Source: Fragum whitleyi
Lineage: Eukaryota > Mollusca > Bivalvia > Cardiida > Cardiidae
DNA: 64,000 nt
Direction: 5' to 3'
Assembly (NCBI GenBank): GCA_948146395.1
Contig: OX411543.1
Location: forward strand, 34,491,058 to 34,555,057
A program made the translations under genes and the position numbers. Shown in pieces: positions 1-12,200 of the stretch (position 1 is its first letter; each line of letters starts with the position of its first letter). Below the pieces are notes generated by a model. The model had not been told where the DNA came from, made no database searches, and was given only the letters and a program-made list of their open reading frames with translations.

Positions 1-126
1 CCTGGTCAGATGAAAATATTTCTTCCTTACAAAGCTGAAAAATTTCTCATTACAGCCAAACGAAACATTTCTCACCCGGGTCAGGTAAAAAAAAAATCCT
101 ACCTGGTCAGATGAAAAATTAAAATA

Positions 127-208
127 TTCGACTCGAATGGGATTCGAACCCGGGCCCTCTACATCGCAAAGCGAGTGCTCTACCGCGTCGCTATTGAGGC
201 TAACTTGT
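127..208 (-). repeat. tRNA-like segment (A box and B box), SINE head or tRNA pseudogene
   Basis: Read on the minus strand, it contains an A-box-like TAGCGACGCGG followed by TAGAGC and a perfect B box GGTTCGAATCC in a T-arm-like GGGTTCGAATCCC. The anticodon stem does not pair properly, so this is not a functional tRNA gene. A second copy is at 773-855 and a fragment at 1522-1554, all in the same orientation within the satellite. Confidence 0.65.
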
Positions 209-772
209 ACGACAAGGCAGTTCAAACACCCCTTATACACATCGCGGCTACACCAGTTGAAAAAAATTCTTCCTAACGAAACTGAAAAATTTCCCATTAC
301 AGCCAAACGAAAGATTTTTCATCCCAGTCAGGTAAAAAAAAAATTCCTACCTGGTAAGATGAAAGAATTTCTTCCTAACCAAGCTGAAAAATTTTTCATT
401 ACAGCCAAACAAAAGATTTTTCATCCAAGTCAGGTTAAAAAAAAATTCCTACCTGGTCAGATGAAAGAATTTCTTCCTAACCAAGCTGAAAAATTTCTCA
501 TTACAGCCAAACGAAAAATTTCTCACCCGGGTCAGGTAAAAAAAATTTCCTACCTGGTCAGATGAAAGAATTTCTTCCTAATCAAGCTGAAAAATTTCTC
601 ATTACAGCCAAACGAAAAATTTCTCAACCCAGTCAGGTAAAAAAAAATTCCTACCTGGTCAGATGAAAATATTTCTTCCTAACCAAACTGAAAAATTTCT
701 CATTACAAAGGAAATTTCTCACACCAGTCAGTTAAAAAAATTTCCTACCTGGCCAAATGAAAAATTAAAATA

Positions 773-855
773 TTCGACTCCAATGGGATTCGAACCCAGG
801 ACCTCTACATCCCAAAGCGAGTGCTTTACCACGTCGCTATTGAGGCAAACTTGCA
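773..855 (-). repeat. Second tRNA-like segment in the satellite
   Basis: Diverged copy of the segment at 127-208. It keeps the GGTTCGAATCC B box and its position relative to the flanking satellite units. Confidence 0.6.
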
Positions 856-1556
856 CGACAAGGCAGTACAAACACCCCTTATACACATCGCGGCTACACC
901 AGTTGAAAAAATTTCTTCCTAACCAAGCTGAAAATTTTCTCATTACAGCAAAACGAAATATTTCTCACCCGGCTTAAGTTAAAAATTTTCCTACCTGGTC
1001 AGATGAAAGAATTTCTTCCTAACCAAGCTGAAAAATTTCTCATTACAGCCAAACGAAAAATTTCTCACCCAAGTCAGGTTAAAAGAAATCCTACCTGGTC
1101 AGATGAAAATATTTCTTCCTAACAAAGCTGAAAAATTTCTCATTACAGCCAAACGAAAAATTTCTCACCCCAGTCAGGTAAAAAAAAATTTCTACCTGGT
1201 CAGATGAAAGAATTTCTTCCTAACCAAGCTGAAAAATTTCTCATTACAGCCAAACGAAAAATTTCTCACCCCAGTCAGGTAAAAAAAAAAATTCTACTTG
1301 GTCAGATGAAAGAATTTCTTCCTAACCAAGCTGAAAAATTTCTCATTACAGCCAAACGAAAAATTTCTCACCCCAGTCAGGTAAAAAAAATCCTACCTGG
1401 TCAGATGAAAATATTTCTTCCTAACCAAGCTAAAAAATTTCTAATTACCGCCAAACGAAAGATTTCTCACCCCAGTCAGGTAAAAAAATTTCCTACCTGG
1501 CCAGATGAAAAATTAAAATATTCGACTCCAATGGGATTCGAACCCGGGACCCGTCA

Positions 1557-1989
1557 GGTAAAAATATTTCCTACCTGGCCAGATGATATATTAAAAATTA
1601 ATTGCTTACTTCATATTTTTATAAGAATACGGCGCAGTTAATACTGGAACAAGTGTAAAATCCCACCCACAATGCGCTTTTTTTGTTTTGTTATTTTGAC
1701 TCCCAAAAATCAGTTTTGACCCTTTGGATTTTATGGCTACGGAATCAATGACTTCTCGATTTCTAGCACGAGCCCTACTGATAAGACGATTTATATATCG
1801 CTTCTGTCAATAAAATGATATTGACTGACTAATCAAATTTTTCATTTACAATAAGATGACTGTTGAACTCCAACGTTTTTCGCCATTTTGTTTCAATCAT
1901 TTTTATTGATGAGAGACTTAAAAATCGTAGCTACAGCTCGAACAAAGTTGTATTGACGATGTTCAGGTTTTCCTCTGGTTTTCTAAATA
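1557..1989. other. Intergenic stretch, nothing recognised
   Basis: The last degenerate satellite piece runs into AT-rich single-copy-looking DNA. No ORF of note, RNA gene or clear repeat was seen. Confidence 0.5.
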
Positions 1990-2302
1990 TATAATACGTA
2001 CTTAGTGTTCTGTATGAAACAAATATCTAACGAGGTTTATGGAATTGATAATTGTCGAGGCTCTACCGAGACAATTATCTATTCCAACAACCGAGTTAGA
2101 TATTTTTTTCATACAAAACACTTAGTACGTATTAGATTTATCCTATAACCTCTATTTGCCTTGTTTTCATCTATGTTTCTAACAGAAATGCAAGTTTCTA
2201 AAGATAGCCGCATTGTGTCATTGTTCTAAAAATATCCAAGTGATATCATAAAGAATATCATATGGGATGTAATCACACGGATATTTTTATAGTTATAAGA
2301 TA
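1990..2302. mobile_element. Hairpin MITE family A, copy 1
   Basis: A double-hairpin element. The first inverted repeat pairs TACGTACTTAGTG and ATCTAACGAGGTT with AACCGAGTTAGATAT and CACTTAGTACGTA around GACAATTATC-type arms. The second pairs TATAACCTC near 2145 with GTTATAAGATA near 2293. Three further copies with the same layout are at 15427-15698, 28242-28547 and 32857-33175. No coding capacity. Confidence 0.8.
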
Positions 2303-2469
2303 ATTTATTTTAAGTCTTTTATCATACATTTTGTAGATAAAAAACGTTTGAATATTTGCGTTAAGTGCCATGACGTAGGTCAAGGGGCGGGGTAAGCCGG
2401 CACAGGGGCCTGTTTAATTTGTTTGAATGGGGTTTACACTGCTTTCAACAATCTTTCAGTTATCTTGCG

Positions 2470-3100
2470 GCGGCTTAAACTCCTCCAGGTTCATGAATTA
2501 TCTCCCCTTGAATTTAAGACATTTTTTCCTATTTGGGACAATGTACTTTTAATTTTGTGTCGCAAACGCCTCTTTCAATTTCCATTTAATAGAAATGATA
2601 CATTATACAAACATATCTCACACGTTGAAGTTTTGGAAGACACAAAATTCAAGTCTCAACTCCCCCCAGGTTTATGAATCTCCCCTTGAACTTAAGACAA
2701 TTTTTCTTATTGAACACGTATACTTGTAATTTTGTTTCCCAAATTTCCTCTTCAGTTTTTCTTTAATCAGTTTTCCTGTAATAGTTTGAAATTTGATACA
2801 AACATTTATCACATATAATGTTTTGCAAGACACAATGTTGAGGTCACAACTCCTCCTTGTTTTAGAACTATCTGCTCTTACACTTAGTACATTTTTTTTT
2901 CTTTTTTCGTTCACATATACTAGTAATTTTGTGTTACAAACTCCTCCTTCAGTTATCCTTCAATAGCATGAAAACATTTATCACATGTTTAGGTTTTGCA
3001 AGACGCAATTTAGAGGTCTCAAATCCCTCAGGTTCAAGAGTAATCTTTAGATTTGAAACATTTTTGCCTTCTTCTGTCAAAATATCTCATTCTCTGAAAG
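2470..3100. repeat. Degenerate tandem repeat, ~183-bp unit
   Basis: About three and a half copies of a unit beginning CTCCTCCAGGTTCATGAA, at roughly 2479, 2661, 2850 and 3025, each followed by TATCTCCCCTTGA-like and CTTAAGACATTTTT-like blocks. Short open frames inside follow the repeat and are not supported as genes. Confidence 0.7.
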
Positions 3101-3104
3101 CACT

Positions 3105-3705
3105 TGCGGGGGAATGAAGTCACATACAGTGACAAGTTCTAGTTTACACTCTATAGGCCATAAATATGGCCCGATCTTCATGAAACTTGGTCAGAATGAT
3201 TGCCAGGTCACAAGGATAAATCCTATTGAAAATAGGAAGGATCCATGTCATATCACGGGAGAAGGGGCCTTAATGCCAATGTTCTTGTTTACTCTCTAGA
3301 GGCCACAAATATGGCCCATTTTTCATGAAACTAGGACAGAATATTGGTCAGGTCATAAGGAAGAACCCCATTGAAAATGGGAAGGATCAATGTCATATCA
3401 CGGGAAAAGGGACCTTAATGACAATGTTCTTGATTACACTCTAAGTCCACAAATATAGCCCAGTTTTCATGAAACTTGGTCAGAATTTTGGCCAGGTTAT
3501 AGGGGTGAAACCTATTGAAAATGTCATATCACTGGAAAAGGGGCCTTACACTCTAGAAGCTACATTTCTGGTACAATCTTCATAAACTTTGGTCCGAATG
3601 TATATCTTGTCAAAAGGATAATCCCTATTGAAAAATGTATTTTTCTAACGGAGCAGTCAAAGAGACGAAGGTGAGCGATATAGGACCATCATGGTCCTCT
3701 TTTTT
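3105..3705 (+). mobile_element. Pearl-like tandem-core element with terminal hairpin, 5' end not found
   Basis: A core of about 142 bp (CATGAAACTTGGTCAGAAT, then GTCACAAGGAT, then CATATCACGGGA) repeats about four times. It is followed by AGGTGAGCGATATAGG and a terminal hairpin GGACCATCATGGTCC with CTCTTTT. The same tail ends the element at 12889-14090, and the same core is found at 9715-10550. Confidence 0.7.
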
Positions 3706-3913
3706 CCGTAAGTCAAAAATTAAAGGTGCTCCTATAGTTGTAAATAAACATGGAATTCTGCCATGCATCATCTCACTTGAATCGTCTTTTAAAGATGATT
3801 CAATTGAGATATTGCAAGGCAGAATCTAACAATGAATGAAAACACCAGTCACGATTTGTGATTTTGACATACGATTATTTATTTTCGTTAAAAGTTTAGT
3901 AAAACGGGCCCCA
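3701..3913. mobile_element. GGGCCCGTTTTAC MITE (family C), left end lost
   Basis: It contains CGTAAGTCAAAAATTAAAG, a central hairpin with GAATCGTCTT and AAGATGATTC, and the right terminus TTTAGTAAAACGGGCCCC. The left end is fused to the tail of the preceding element. Fuller copies are at 5364-5601, 11109-11352 and 39109-39350. Confidence 0.75.
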
Positions 3914-4104
3914 GGTATCGTTGTTCATTTTCAGTCTTTTGACAATCGGTTACATAGGGGAACGATGTATTGTTCTAAAATGAATGCAACACTTACGTAC
4001 AGGAAAATGTTTGATGCTACTGTAAAAACGAGCTTATTTTTGTTCAGATGGTAAATTTTATGTCAATTGTCTTCAAAATATGTATGTTATGACAGTACTG
4101 GTGT

Positions 4105-4195
4105 AAGAAATACCAGTTATCCATCGTTAGGTGCTCCAGTCGCCGCGATATAACTGAAAGATTTTTCGAAAGCGACGTAAAACCCCATTCAGACA
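4105..4195 (+). repeat. SINE-like 3' module
   Basis: GGTGCTCCAGTCGCCGCGAT followed by AACTGAAAGATTTTT and GAAAGCGACGTAAAACCCC with a CATC-rich end. The same module occurs in reverse near 32270-32375, and related GACGTTAAACC tails end near 20315 and 39590. The head was not identified. Confidence 0.45.
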
Positions 4196-5363
4196 TCCAG
4201 ACATTCTTTTTTCAGATACAGTACTTTCGGATACAAAACGGTTGTCAACTGCAAACTCTTAATCTATTACTGATTCCATTTTAAAGTCGAAAAAATGACT
4301 TTGACCTTTGACTGATAACTGATAACCTTAAATTTGGTACAAATACAAAGGCCTTGTTTTAGTAATACGCATCAGAAATATGAAGACTCTACCACTAACC
4401 AATCAACAATCAAAAGTTATCGAAATTTATTTATCTATTTTTAGGGGGATGGGGGAGGTGGGTAAGGTGCTGCAGGACAACAACAATATGCCCCGATCTA
4501 TCGACGAGGGGCATAAAAAAGCTGTAAGGCACATATTATTTATGCGGCAATACTTGTCAAGTTAGTTTGTACAGAGAATCCACCAAGTCGACAAGGTTAA
4601 CGTATTACATGAATTCGCAAGATTGCTTCTCTCCAGGGGTAAATTAACTTGACACGATCTCTACAAATCCAGACAATTTATTAGAATAAATAGATAGAAT
4701 TATTCGAAGTTCGTTCAATTTTTATAATGTAATCGTGAACGTTGGCTCTGCATGTGACCAATATTATCATGAAGGATTAGTGTTTGTTTCAGCGTACGAT
4801 CGACTTATCTTTCATTTAGTGAACAACAAAAGCTGTATTTTCAAGAGTGAAAATATAGCTTTTGTCATTCACGAAATGAAAGTTTGATCCATCTGACACG
4901 AAAAAAAACCCACGATTTTTCTCTTATTTCTTTTTTATTGAAAAGCGCATCTTTTGCACATGATTAAGCAACTTAATTTCATCATTTGCTAAAGGGAACC
5001 CATTGAAATGACGCCATATTTTGTGAAATGAACGAAATCAGGGTATCGTTTTAGTAATTTAGTTTGGCGATGTTATTTTATTGTTATTTCTTGAACCACA
5101 AGAGTGACAATTTTTTCGATTTCACAACTGCCCTGCGTTCAAAACGCAAACGTTCGCGAAACTTATAAGAAATGTTTACCCCCAAACTATCTATCAATGT
5201 CGGGCATAATTAGAATAGGAAAGTTCTTTCTTATATGTAGCATATGTCTTTATGTGCCGAAATAGTTGAACGTACAAAATATAATTAATAGAGACATCAA
5301 ATCTAATTTTGCTATTCAGAATGCAAGATTCTTGAAAGACGTACATAAGGCAAGCCTTTATCT
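4196..5363. other. Intergenic stretch, no gene seen
   Basis: AT-rich DNA. Short inverted pieces such as AAAAGCTGTATTTTC and GAAAATATAGCTTTT near 4828-4863 form a small hairpin. No coding or RNA gene is supported. Confidence 0.5.
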
Positions 5364-5601
5364 GGGGTCCTTTACACTAAACTTCTTACGAAAAAAAAAA
5401 ATCGTAAGTCAAAATAACAAATCATATCTGGTATTTTATTCATTGTTAGGTTTCTGCCTTGAATTATCTCTTTGGGATCGTCTCTAAAAGACGATTCCAA
5501 TGAGATGATGCATGACAGAATTCCATATTTGGTTACTACTGTAGAAGCATTTTTACTTTTTAACTTCCAAAAAAGTAGATGTTCAGTAAATAAGGCCCCT
5601 G
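5364..5601. mobile_element. GGGCCCGTTTTAC MITE (family C)
   Basis: Imperfect terminal repeats GGGGTCCTTTACACTAAACT and CAGTAAATAAGGCCCC enclose a central hairpin built on GATCGTCTC, AAAAGACGAT and ATGATGCATGACAGAATTCC. Confidence 0.75.
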
Positions 5602-7491
5602 CTTTTCGCAATTTTAGACTGGTCCGAATTGAAAGATGATAAAGACGACAGAGAAAACTGTGTGCAGTTCGAAAAGAAACTGTTCTATGTGGTAGAAAAT
5701 GTAGTGAAAAAAAGGCAGAAATTACTGGGTTCAAGCCATTTTGTTCAATTCGAAAAGAGACAGTTCCATGTGACAGAAAATGCATGTATTATGGAAAAAA
5801 AGCAGAAATCGCTAATCTTTTAACCATTTTTTCTGAAGTACAAGATCACACAGACTTATGAGGGCGATAAGAAGGAAAACGGTTTAGAAAAACGCCATCA
5901 CATGTATGTCGTCTGGCTATAAGATGTAAAGGTCACGTCAAAAAATCCGACTACAAGGGTCTTTGCTTCTCTGCCAAATTATTTACTCTCAGACAGAATG
6001 CAAACGTAACGCCAGAGTAACAGAAAGGAGGTTAACTTGATTCAAAATCGGTACAGTTCAAAGGTACACGTGTAGCCACAAATCCCGTAATGTAGGCACT
6101 ACCTGGGATCGCCTCGGCGAGGCGATACTAATGAGTTACCATTACATATGGTTTAGCAAAGAATTAAATGTTTAAGAATAATTTACCAACTTAAACATAG
6201 AACTCTTTATAATATTCATAGAGGACAAGATCTACGTTGAAAAGATTGAATCACCTATTATATAGTATTTTACGTTATTATTGACCTGGCAGGGCATAGC
6301 TTACAGTGGCAAGTTTACTCTTCAATAGATTGGATTCTGTCCAGCGTTCGTCGGCAATTATTGTTAATTCGTGTAAATAAGTATGATTCAAAACCAAAAA
6401 GATGAATTTTAAAAGTAAAAATGATCGCATTTTGTCGCGAGGTTAACAAGACATCTTTTTTCAGCTTGTAAAGCTGAAGTTACGAGGTTTAATATCCAAT
6501 GACGATCTAACACTTCAAATTTTATATTCTGTGGACTTTCTATTTTTTTAAATACGAAAAGAAAGAAAAAATGGACAATGCAGATTTTTACACGCGATTG
6601 TTTTTTCAGGTGGTTCGCCTATTTTGTTTCCCAACGATCTCAGAGAGATCACTGAACAAACGCGGTGTTAGACCGGGCTACTACCCCTAGTTCTACTACC
6701 CCGACGACTTGTTTAACACGTGTTGTAGAAATACCAGAATACAAATAAATACTGAAATATACCGAAAATACTAAAATACATAGAAATTTACCAAAATACA
6801 CCATTATATTAGATAATTTAATAAATGAATCACAGCTGGATACTTTCAATGTCATGAAACTGTCTCCATCAAAGGTGTCATTGTCAACACTATGATAACA
6901 CAGCCACCGGGGCTCCAATACATAAAAAAAACTGAAGGTTTAAAATGATTTCTGAGCTCTCAAACATTTTGGAATTCTGAAATGCCCCCCTCCCCCCTTT
7001 ATCCACACTTATGTAAGAGACAATTGCCGAAAAGAATACATGCCATCGTCGAGGATCGAAAGTATGACGCCCTCACGATTGGGAAGCCGATGCGCTACTA
7101 ACTGCGATTTGACAGGGGCCTTCTTTTTTGCATTTGATGATAAAAAAAATCGCCGATCAAATGTTTAAAAACCTTTAATTGGATTTTTAAAGCAGGTTAC
7201 AAGGTGACTTAGACTACGATGTCTGGGGATTTGATTTTCGATGCAAAATAAGAACGATACCAGTACATAATATTAATGTCTTGCCATTTCTCTTCTTTTT
7301 TTTACAAATGACATCGGACAAGTAATCTTCAACGAATCTCTGCATATTGAAAAAAGCGATCAAAACTTGTTATCACAGCATTTTGGTTGATGACCAACGA
7401 TATTTGTTGAAAAATGCAAAAGTCTCGATGAAAGATTATTCTCTCACCCTCGCTCTCCTTAAAGGTAGGAGAAATCTAAACAAGCAAACAG
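5602..7491. other. Intergenic stretch, no gene seen
   Basis: AT-rich. Short open frames at 5629-5823 and 6649-6918 have no recognisable domain and no splice context. Nothing else is supported. Confidence 0.5.
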
Positions 7492-7841
7492 TGATTTGCG
7501 ATTCAATTAATTAATTCTAGATAAAAATCTTCCTATAACGGGTATGAACTTTGAAATAAGTTTTGAATACAAACTGATGTTAAGATATTTTTAAAATTAC
7601 ACGTAACACAACTCTAGCACTCGGAGCATATGACGTGCATCGCTATATAGTTTGCCACTATATAGTTTGCCAGTGATTTGCAATTCAATTGATACATTCT
7701 AGATAAAAAAAATCTTCCTATAACGGGTATGAACTTTGAAATAATTTTTGAATACAAACTTATGTTAATACATTCAATCACACGTAGCACAACTCTAGCA
7801 CTCGGAGCATATGACGTATATCGCTATATAGTTTGCCACCA
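7492..7841 (+). repeat. Tandem duplication of ~175 bp
   Basis: Two adjacent copies (about 7492-7671 and 7672-7841). Both contain GTGATTTGC, TTCAATT, TCTAGATAAAAA, ATCTTCCTATAACGGGTATG and end in CACTCGGAGCATATGACGT plus CGCTATATAGTTTGCCAC. Confidence 0.85.
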
Positions 7842-9048
7842 TAAACGTTTAGCATCAGTACTTTCAGTGCTTTGAATCAAAGGGACAATAAAATTTTAGA
7901 GTTATACAAGCTGTATTGGCTAGAGGGATTATATCTTATATACTTTGGACAATACACTTTACAATACAACATAAGAATTGCCGTTATAGCTCGAGTATGG
8001 TATTGTGACTTGTGGTTACAGTACATATGTATACATTCGACGAGTCAAAATAGCGAAATCTACTTATAAAGAGATGTTCTCAAAATTATCGAAACTCCAA
8101 ATCCGTACCCAACGGTCATAATACTACACCCATATCGTTTGTGCTATTACTGAAGTAAAAAAAGGCGATTTTCAAACTTTTTAGGAAATTATTTCAAACT
8201 TATTGCTGTTTTTATAAGTCGACCTATTGATTTTTTTCATGTCTGACTGCGTCATTTCTGGTGACATTTTCGCCTATTATTATTATTATTTTTCTGACTA
8301 AAAAGTTAATATAAGATAAATAATCTACTGTACAACGTCTTTTATTTGATTCTACAGTTTATGGAAATGTTCGTGGATAGATAAACTACTGTACAATGTC
8401 TTTTATTTAATTACACAGTTTATAGAAATGATCCACAGTTTATGGAATTGTTTTGATGTGTTCATAATTCTAAGGCGCTGATATATACTTCATTTTTCTT
8501 GTTAACGTATCGCATATTTTGCCGTGAAACGTAACATAAATACCTTGAATTATATTACATTAAAAACTAAAAAATATATAATGGCTTGGTTTTTTTAATT
8601 AATTGAATAAATAAGTGTTTCAACAAAATTATTTCAAAGTGAAAATATCCAGAACCACAAAGTCAATGTAATAGTTCGAATCATCTAGAATTTTGCTCAA
8701 AATAAATGAACGTATTGGTTCAAAGTGTAAGGAATATTGTTTTTTTCATTTTCACTGAATTACTGTTTGAAATTATTTCTTTTTTTTTTTTTTTTAAATC
8801 AAAGTTTTCAACATTTCCAATAATTTCACAACACGAATCGCTTTTGTCTTGATATCAAGTATAGATTATCACTTGTCTTAAATGATAACCTATAAGATCT
8901 GATTACTAAACCATTAAATTGTGCAACAGATTCACTGATCTTTTCTCACTTTTTAATTCAATTGCCTGCGTCAACGAAAATTTCGACTACCCATTAATGA
9001 TTGTGATTTATAAATAAACAACACAATAGAATAAATAATAATCAGTTA
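7842..9048. other. 3' flank of the SLC5 gene
   Basis: AT-rich sequence downstream of the transporter stop codon. Minus-strand AATAAA hexamers occur at about 8343 and 8403, some 650-700 bp past the stop, and could serve as poly(A) signals, but nothing decides between them. No other gene is seen. Confidence 0.35.
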
Positions 9049-9210
9049 TTAGAGTGATGTCCCCTGTTCTTCATAACCACCAGACGTCGTTCCGTTTGAT
9101 ATCCGTTTTCCGTTTGTTGCTGAATCTTTGGTAAAGCTGTCATTTACGTAATAATTTGTTTCCTCTATTTTACCGTCAGACACAACCGCCATTTCTGTTT
9201 CGAATTGATC
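9049..9210 (-). CDS. SLC5A8-like: SLC5 exon 15 (residues 611-663 and stop)
   Basis: Polar C-terminal tail ending [10 protein letters not shown] and TAA at 9051-9049. The last three residues, Thr-Ser-Leu, fit a class I PDZ-binding motif. Acceptor TTTGCAG at 9211-9217. Too short and low in complexity to recognise alone; supported by phase and by the conserved type of terminus. Confidence 0.85.
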   Translation of the reverse strand, partial: DQFETEMAVVSDGKIEETNYYVNDSFTKDSATNGKRISNGTTSGGYEEQGTSL

Positions 9211-12200
9211 CTGCAAATGGAAATTATTCGCATCGTGATTTACGTTGATTTAAAAAAAAACAAAAACAAAAAACTCCCATGTACACTACAACGAAGCTCA
9301 CTTTGTCCGGTTATGTTTCTTAGATATGAACAATACTAAGTTGGGGCTCTATAATTTTGCTCCGGTTCAATTTTCTAATTTTTGTCCTATTCGATTGTTC
9401 ACGAACTGATTTTGGTCGTACATGTAATTAAGGTATCTAACTTTTGATCATATCAAACTGGAACCTACCAATAGTCATTGAATTTGTCTTCTGTTGTATC
9501 CTGTCTTTTTGATAAGATTGTCATTCATTTTATCGTTTTGCTAATCATTTTCCTCTCCAATTAAACCACGAGTAAAACTTGGATATTTCGAGGGTTACTG
9601 CGACTTAATAATTCATAGTTAACCAAACTTTCATAAACTGTCACCAATTTTATTTATTTATTTTTTTTATTTTGCAGTTACTTAGTTATGAATATTTATT
9701 ATTTCTGATTTGCTGACCTGGTTTTTAATCACAACTGAGCACATCGTGATCAAGGTGAACTTTTGTGATCATTGAATGTCTGTCGTCCATCGTGCGTCGT
9801 TCGTCGACCGCCGTCAGACGTCAACAATTAAAGTGTTTACACTGTAGAGGACACAAATAAGGACCGATCATCATGGAACTTTGTCAGAACGTTTGTCTGG
9901 TCTCAAGGATGAACCCTTTTGAAAATGGGAAGGATTCGTGCCATAACACAGGAAAAGGGGCCTTCATGACAATTTTCTTGTTTACCTTCTAGAGGCCACA
10001 AATATGGTCCAATCTTCATGAAACTTGGTCAGAATGTTTGTCAGGCCACAAGAATAAACTCTATTGAAAAGTGGAAGGATCTGTGCCATATTACGGAAAA
10101 AGTTCTTAATGACATTTTCTTGTTTACACTCTATAGAGGACACAATTATGGTCCAATACTCATGAAATTTGGCCAGAATGTTTGTCAGGTCACAAGGATG
10201 AAACCTAGTGAAAATGGGGAGGCTCTGTGCCATATCACATAAGGACTTTAATGACAATTTTCTTGTTTATGCTCTTAAGGCCACAAATTTGGTCCAATCT
10301 TCATGAAATTTGGTCGCAATATTTGTCAGGTCAATAGGATGAACGCTACTGAAACAGTTAGATTAAATGATATAACGGGAAAAGGGGCCATAATGACAAT
10401 TTTATTGTTTACTCTTAAGAGGCCACAGTATGATCGAATCTTCACCAAACTTAGTTAGAATATTTGTCATGTCACAAGGATGAACCCTATTGAAAATGGG
10501 GAGGATTTACATGATATCACAGTAAAAGGGGCCTTAGTGACAATAAAAGTACAATTATGACCTTTGGTGCCAAATTTGATTTATTTTGATCATTAAAATA
10601 GCAATGCAAAGAAAAATTAGTGGCTGGAACAATAGATTTAACGATACTTATATCCAGCTGTTAGAAAATATGGCTTATTTCAGTAAAGTGACTAACGTTA
10701 CCGGTAGATTTTGTCATGATAGTGTGCCGGGTCCCTTGCATATTTCATAACCTATTTACCGATTAAAATTTTGAGAAAATGTCTTTACAGCATGTGCCAG
10801 ACATCTCCAACAATTATGTGTATGTGTGTGATTGACACGCATTGAGCCGCCTGGAAATAAACGCAAATTTATTTAAAAAAAATCCCTGATTGTGAGTAGT
10901 AACTATCATTGAAGGCTCTGTTCGGATGTATAGGCTGATCTGAGTCTTGTGATTGTGCACACCTAACTGCCACACAAAGGCGCATATTTTACTTTCTGAA
11001 CCAATTGCAGTATTATTACTTGAAAATGGAAAATATTCATGAAACTTTAGTTATTCACATTTACAGTGTGAATAATCATACAAGATAATTCAGTGAGTCC
11101 TATAACACCAGGGGCCTGTTTTACTAAACATTTATCGATCATTTCTGCGTAAGCCAAAAATTAAAGTCGCTTCTACAGTAGTAACTAAATAGGAAATTCT
11201 GCCAGACATCATCTAATTGGAATCGTCTTCTAAATACGATTCCATTGAGATATTGCAAGACAGAATCTAACTATATATGAAAATTCCATTTACGATTTGT
11301 GATTTTTACTTACGATTAAAATTTTCGTAAGAAGTTAAGTAAAACGGGCCCATGTCTCTAACTTGTTACCAGATCCAAGCTTTTTTTTAACTTGGAGCTT
11401 ATGTGAGACATTTTATAGAATTAACTCAAACCAGCCGATATATGCACGCATTCTGGTCTGAGTCTTCACTCTGCGCTATGTATAAAACACCCATCACAAA
11501 CACTCTCAGCCATTCACTATGGACGGACAATTTCAAGTGAGTGATCAAAGATCAATTTTATATTGAAAATAACAGGAAATAACGGTATCTCGAGCCCCAC
11601 TCTTTCTTGCGGAACTATACATGTATTTCAACTTGTATTCTTACCGCACATATTTACCGTTCTTCTGCTATTCATTGCATATTTATGCAAAGGTTGTATA
11701 AAAAGTCCCAACACGCAGTTTAAACTAAGATCTGCCTGCGCAGAATTCAGTCTGATCTATGGTCTAAATGCCTTATTTCTACTTTATTTTTGCAGCAAAA
11801 TCTTGAGCCAGACTTTTTGAATGTCAAAAATGTTTATTTTTAAACACAATTTTTGATTTAGAAGGTTGTGGCTTGAAATGCCACATAAATGCTGATTTCT
11901 TACCTTCTTTTCGAATCTGTGTATTTTTGAACACGATAAAGGTAAATAACAACACACTCTGTCGGCTACAGGATGAATTAACTTTGCTTCCACATTATCA
12001 GGATCGTTGAAATCTGTAGACATATATTTTTATCATTGATAATGGGCGATCGAAACATCATGACTACAGCTTGACTTCAGCTTGATTACAACTTGATTTA
12101 AGCTGTAGCTACGATGTTTCGGTCGCTCATTTGGCAAGGTTTTACCAATACCGCCAATACATATCCGTGGAATACGTTGAGAAAATATGTGATCCGTTAG

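Larger units (their letters stand above)
1..1556. repeat. Satellite array, ~102-bp unit, with embedded tRNA-like segments
   Basis: A unit of about 102 bp recurs head to tail. It contains GTCAGATGAAAGAATTTC, an AAGCTGAAAAATTTCTCA block, ACAGCCAAACGAAAAATTTC and a GTCAGGT followed by an A-run of 6-10. Because 102 is a multiple of three, open frames of up to 145 codons cross the array; they are repeat translations, with frame changes caused by A-run length. Two blocks of about 140 bp, some 644 bp apart, interrupt the array with a tRNA-like segment plus a conserved 55-bp tail, and a third truncated one lies near 1518-1555. The array probably continues off the left edge. Confidence 0.9.
9211..11903 (-). 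other. SLC5 intron 14, repeat-rich
   Basis: It holds the pearl-like array at 9715-10550 and a family C MITE at 11109-11352. Open frames at 9982-10257 and 10018-10242 are translations of the tandem core. The remainder shows nothing. Confidence 0.6.

Noticed and set aside
127..208. Functional tRNA gene
   Set aside because: A and B boxes are present but the anticodon arm does not pair and the segment repeats within a satellite.
137..1641. Long open frames with repeated peptide units
   Set aside because: They follow the 102-bp satellite, change frame with A-run length, and have no start or splice context.
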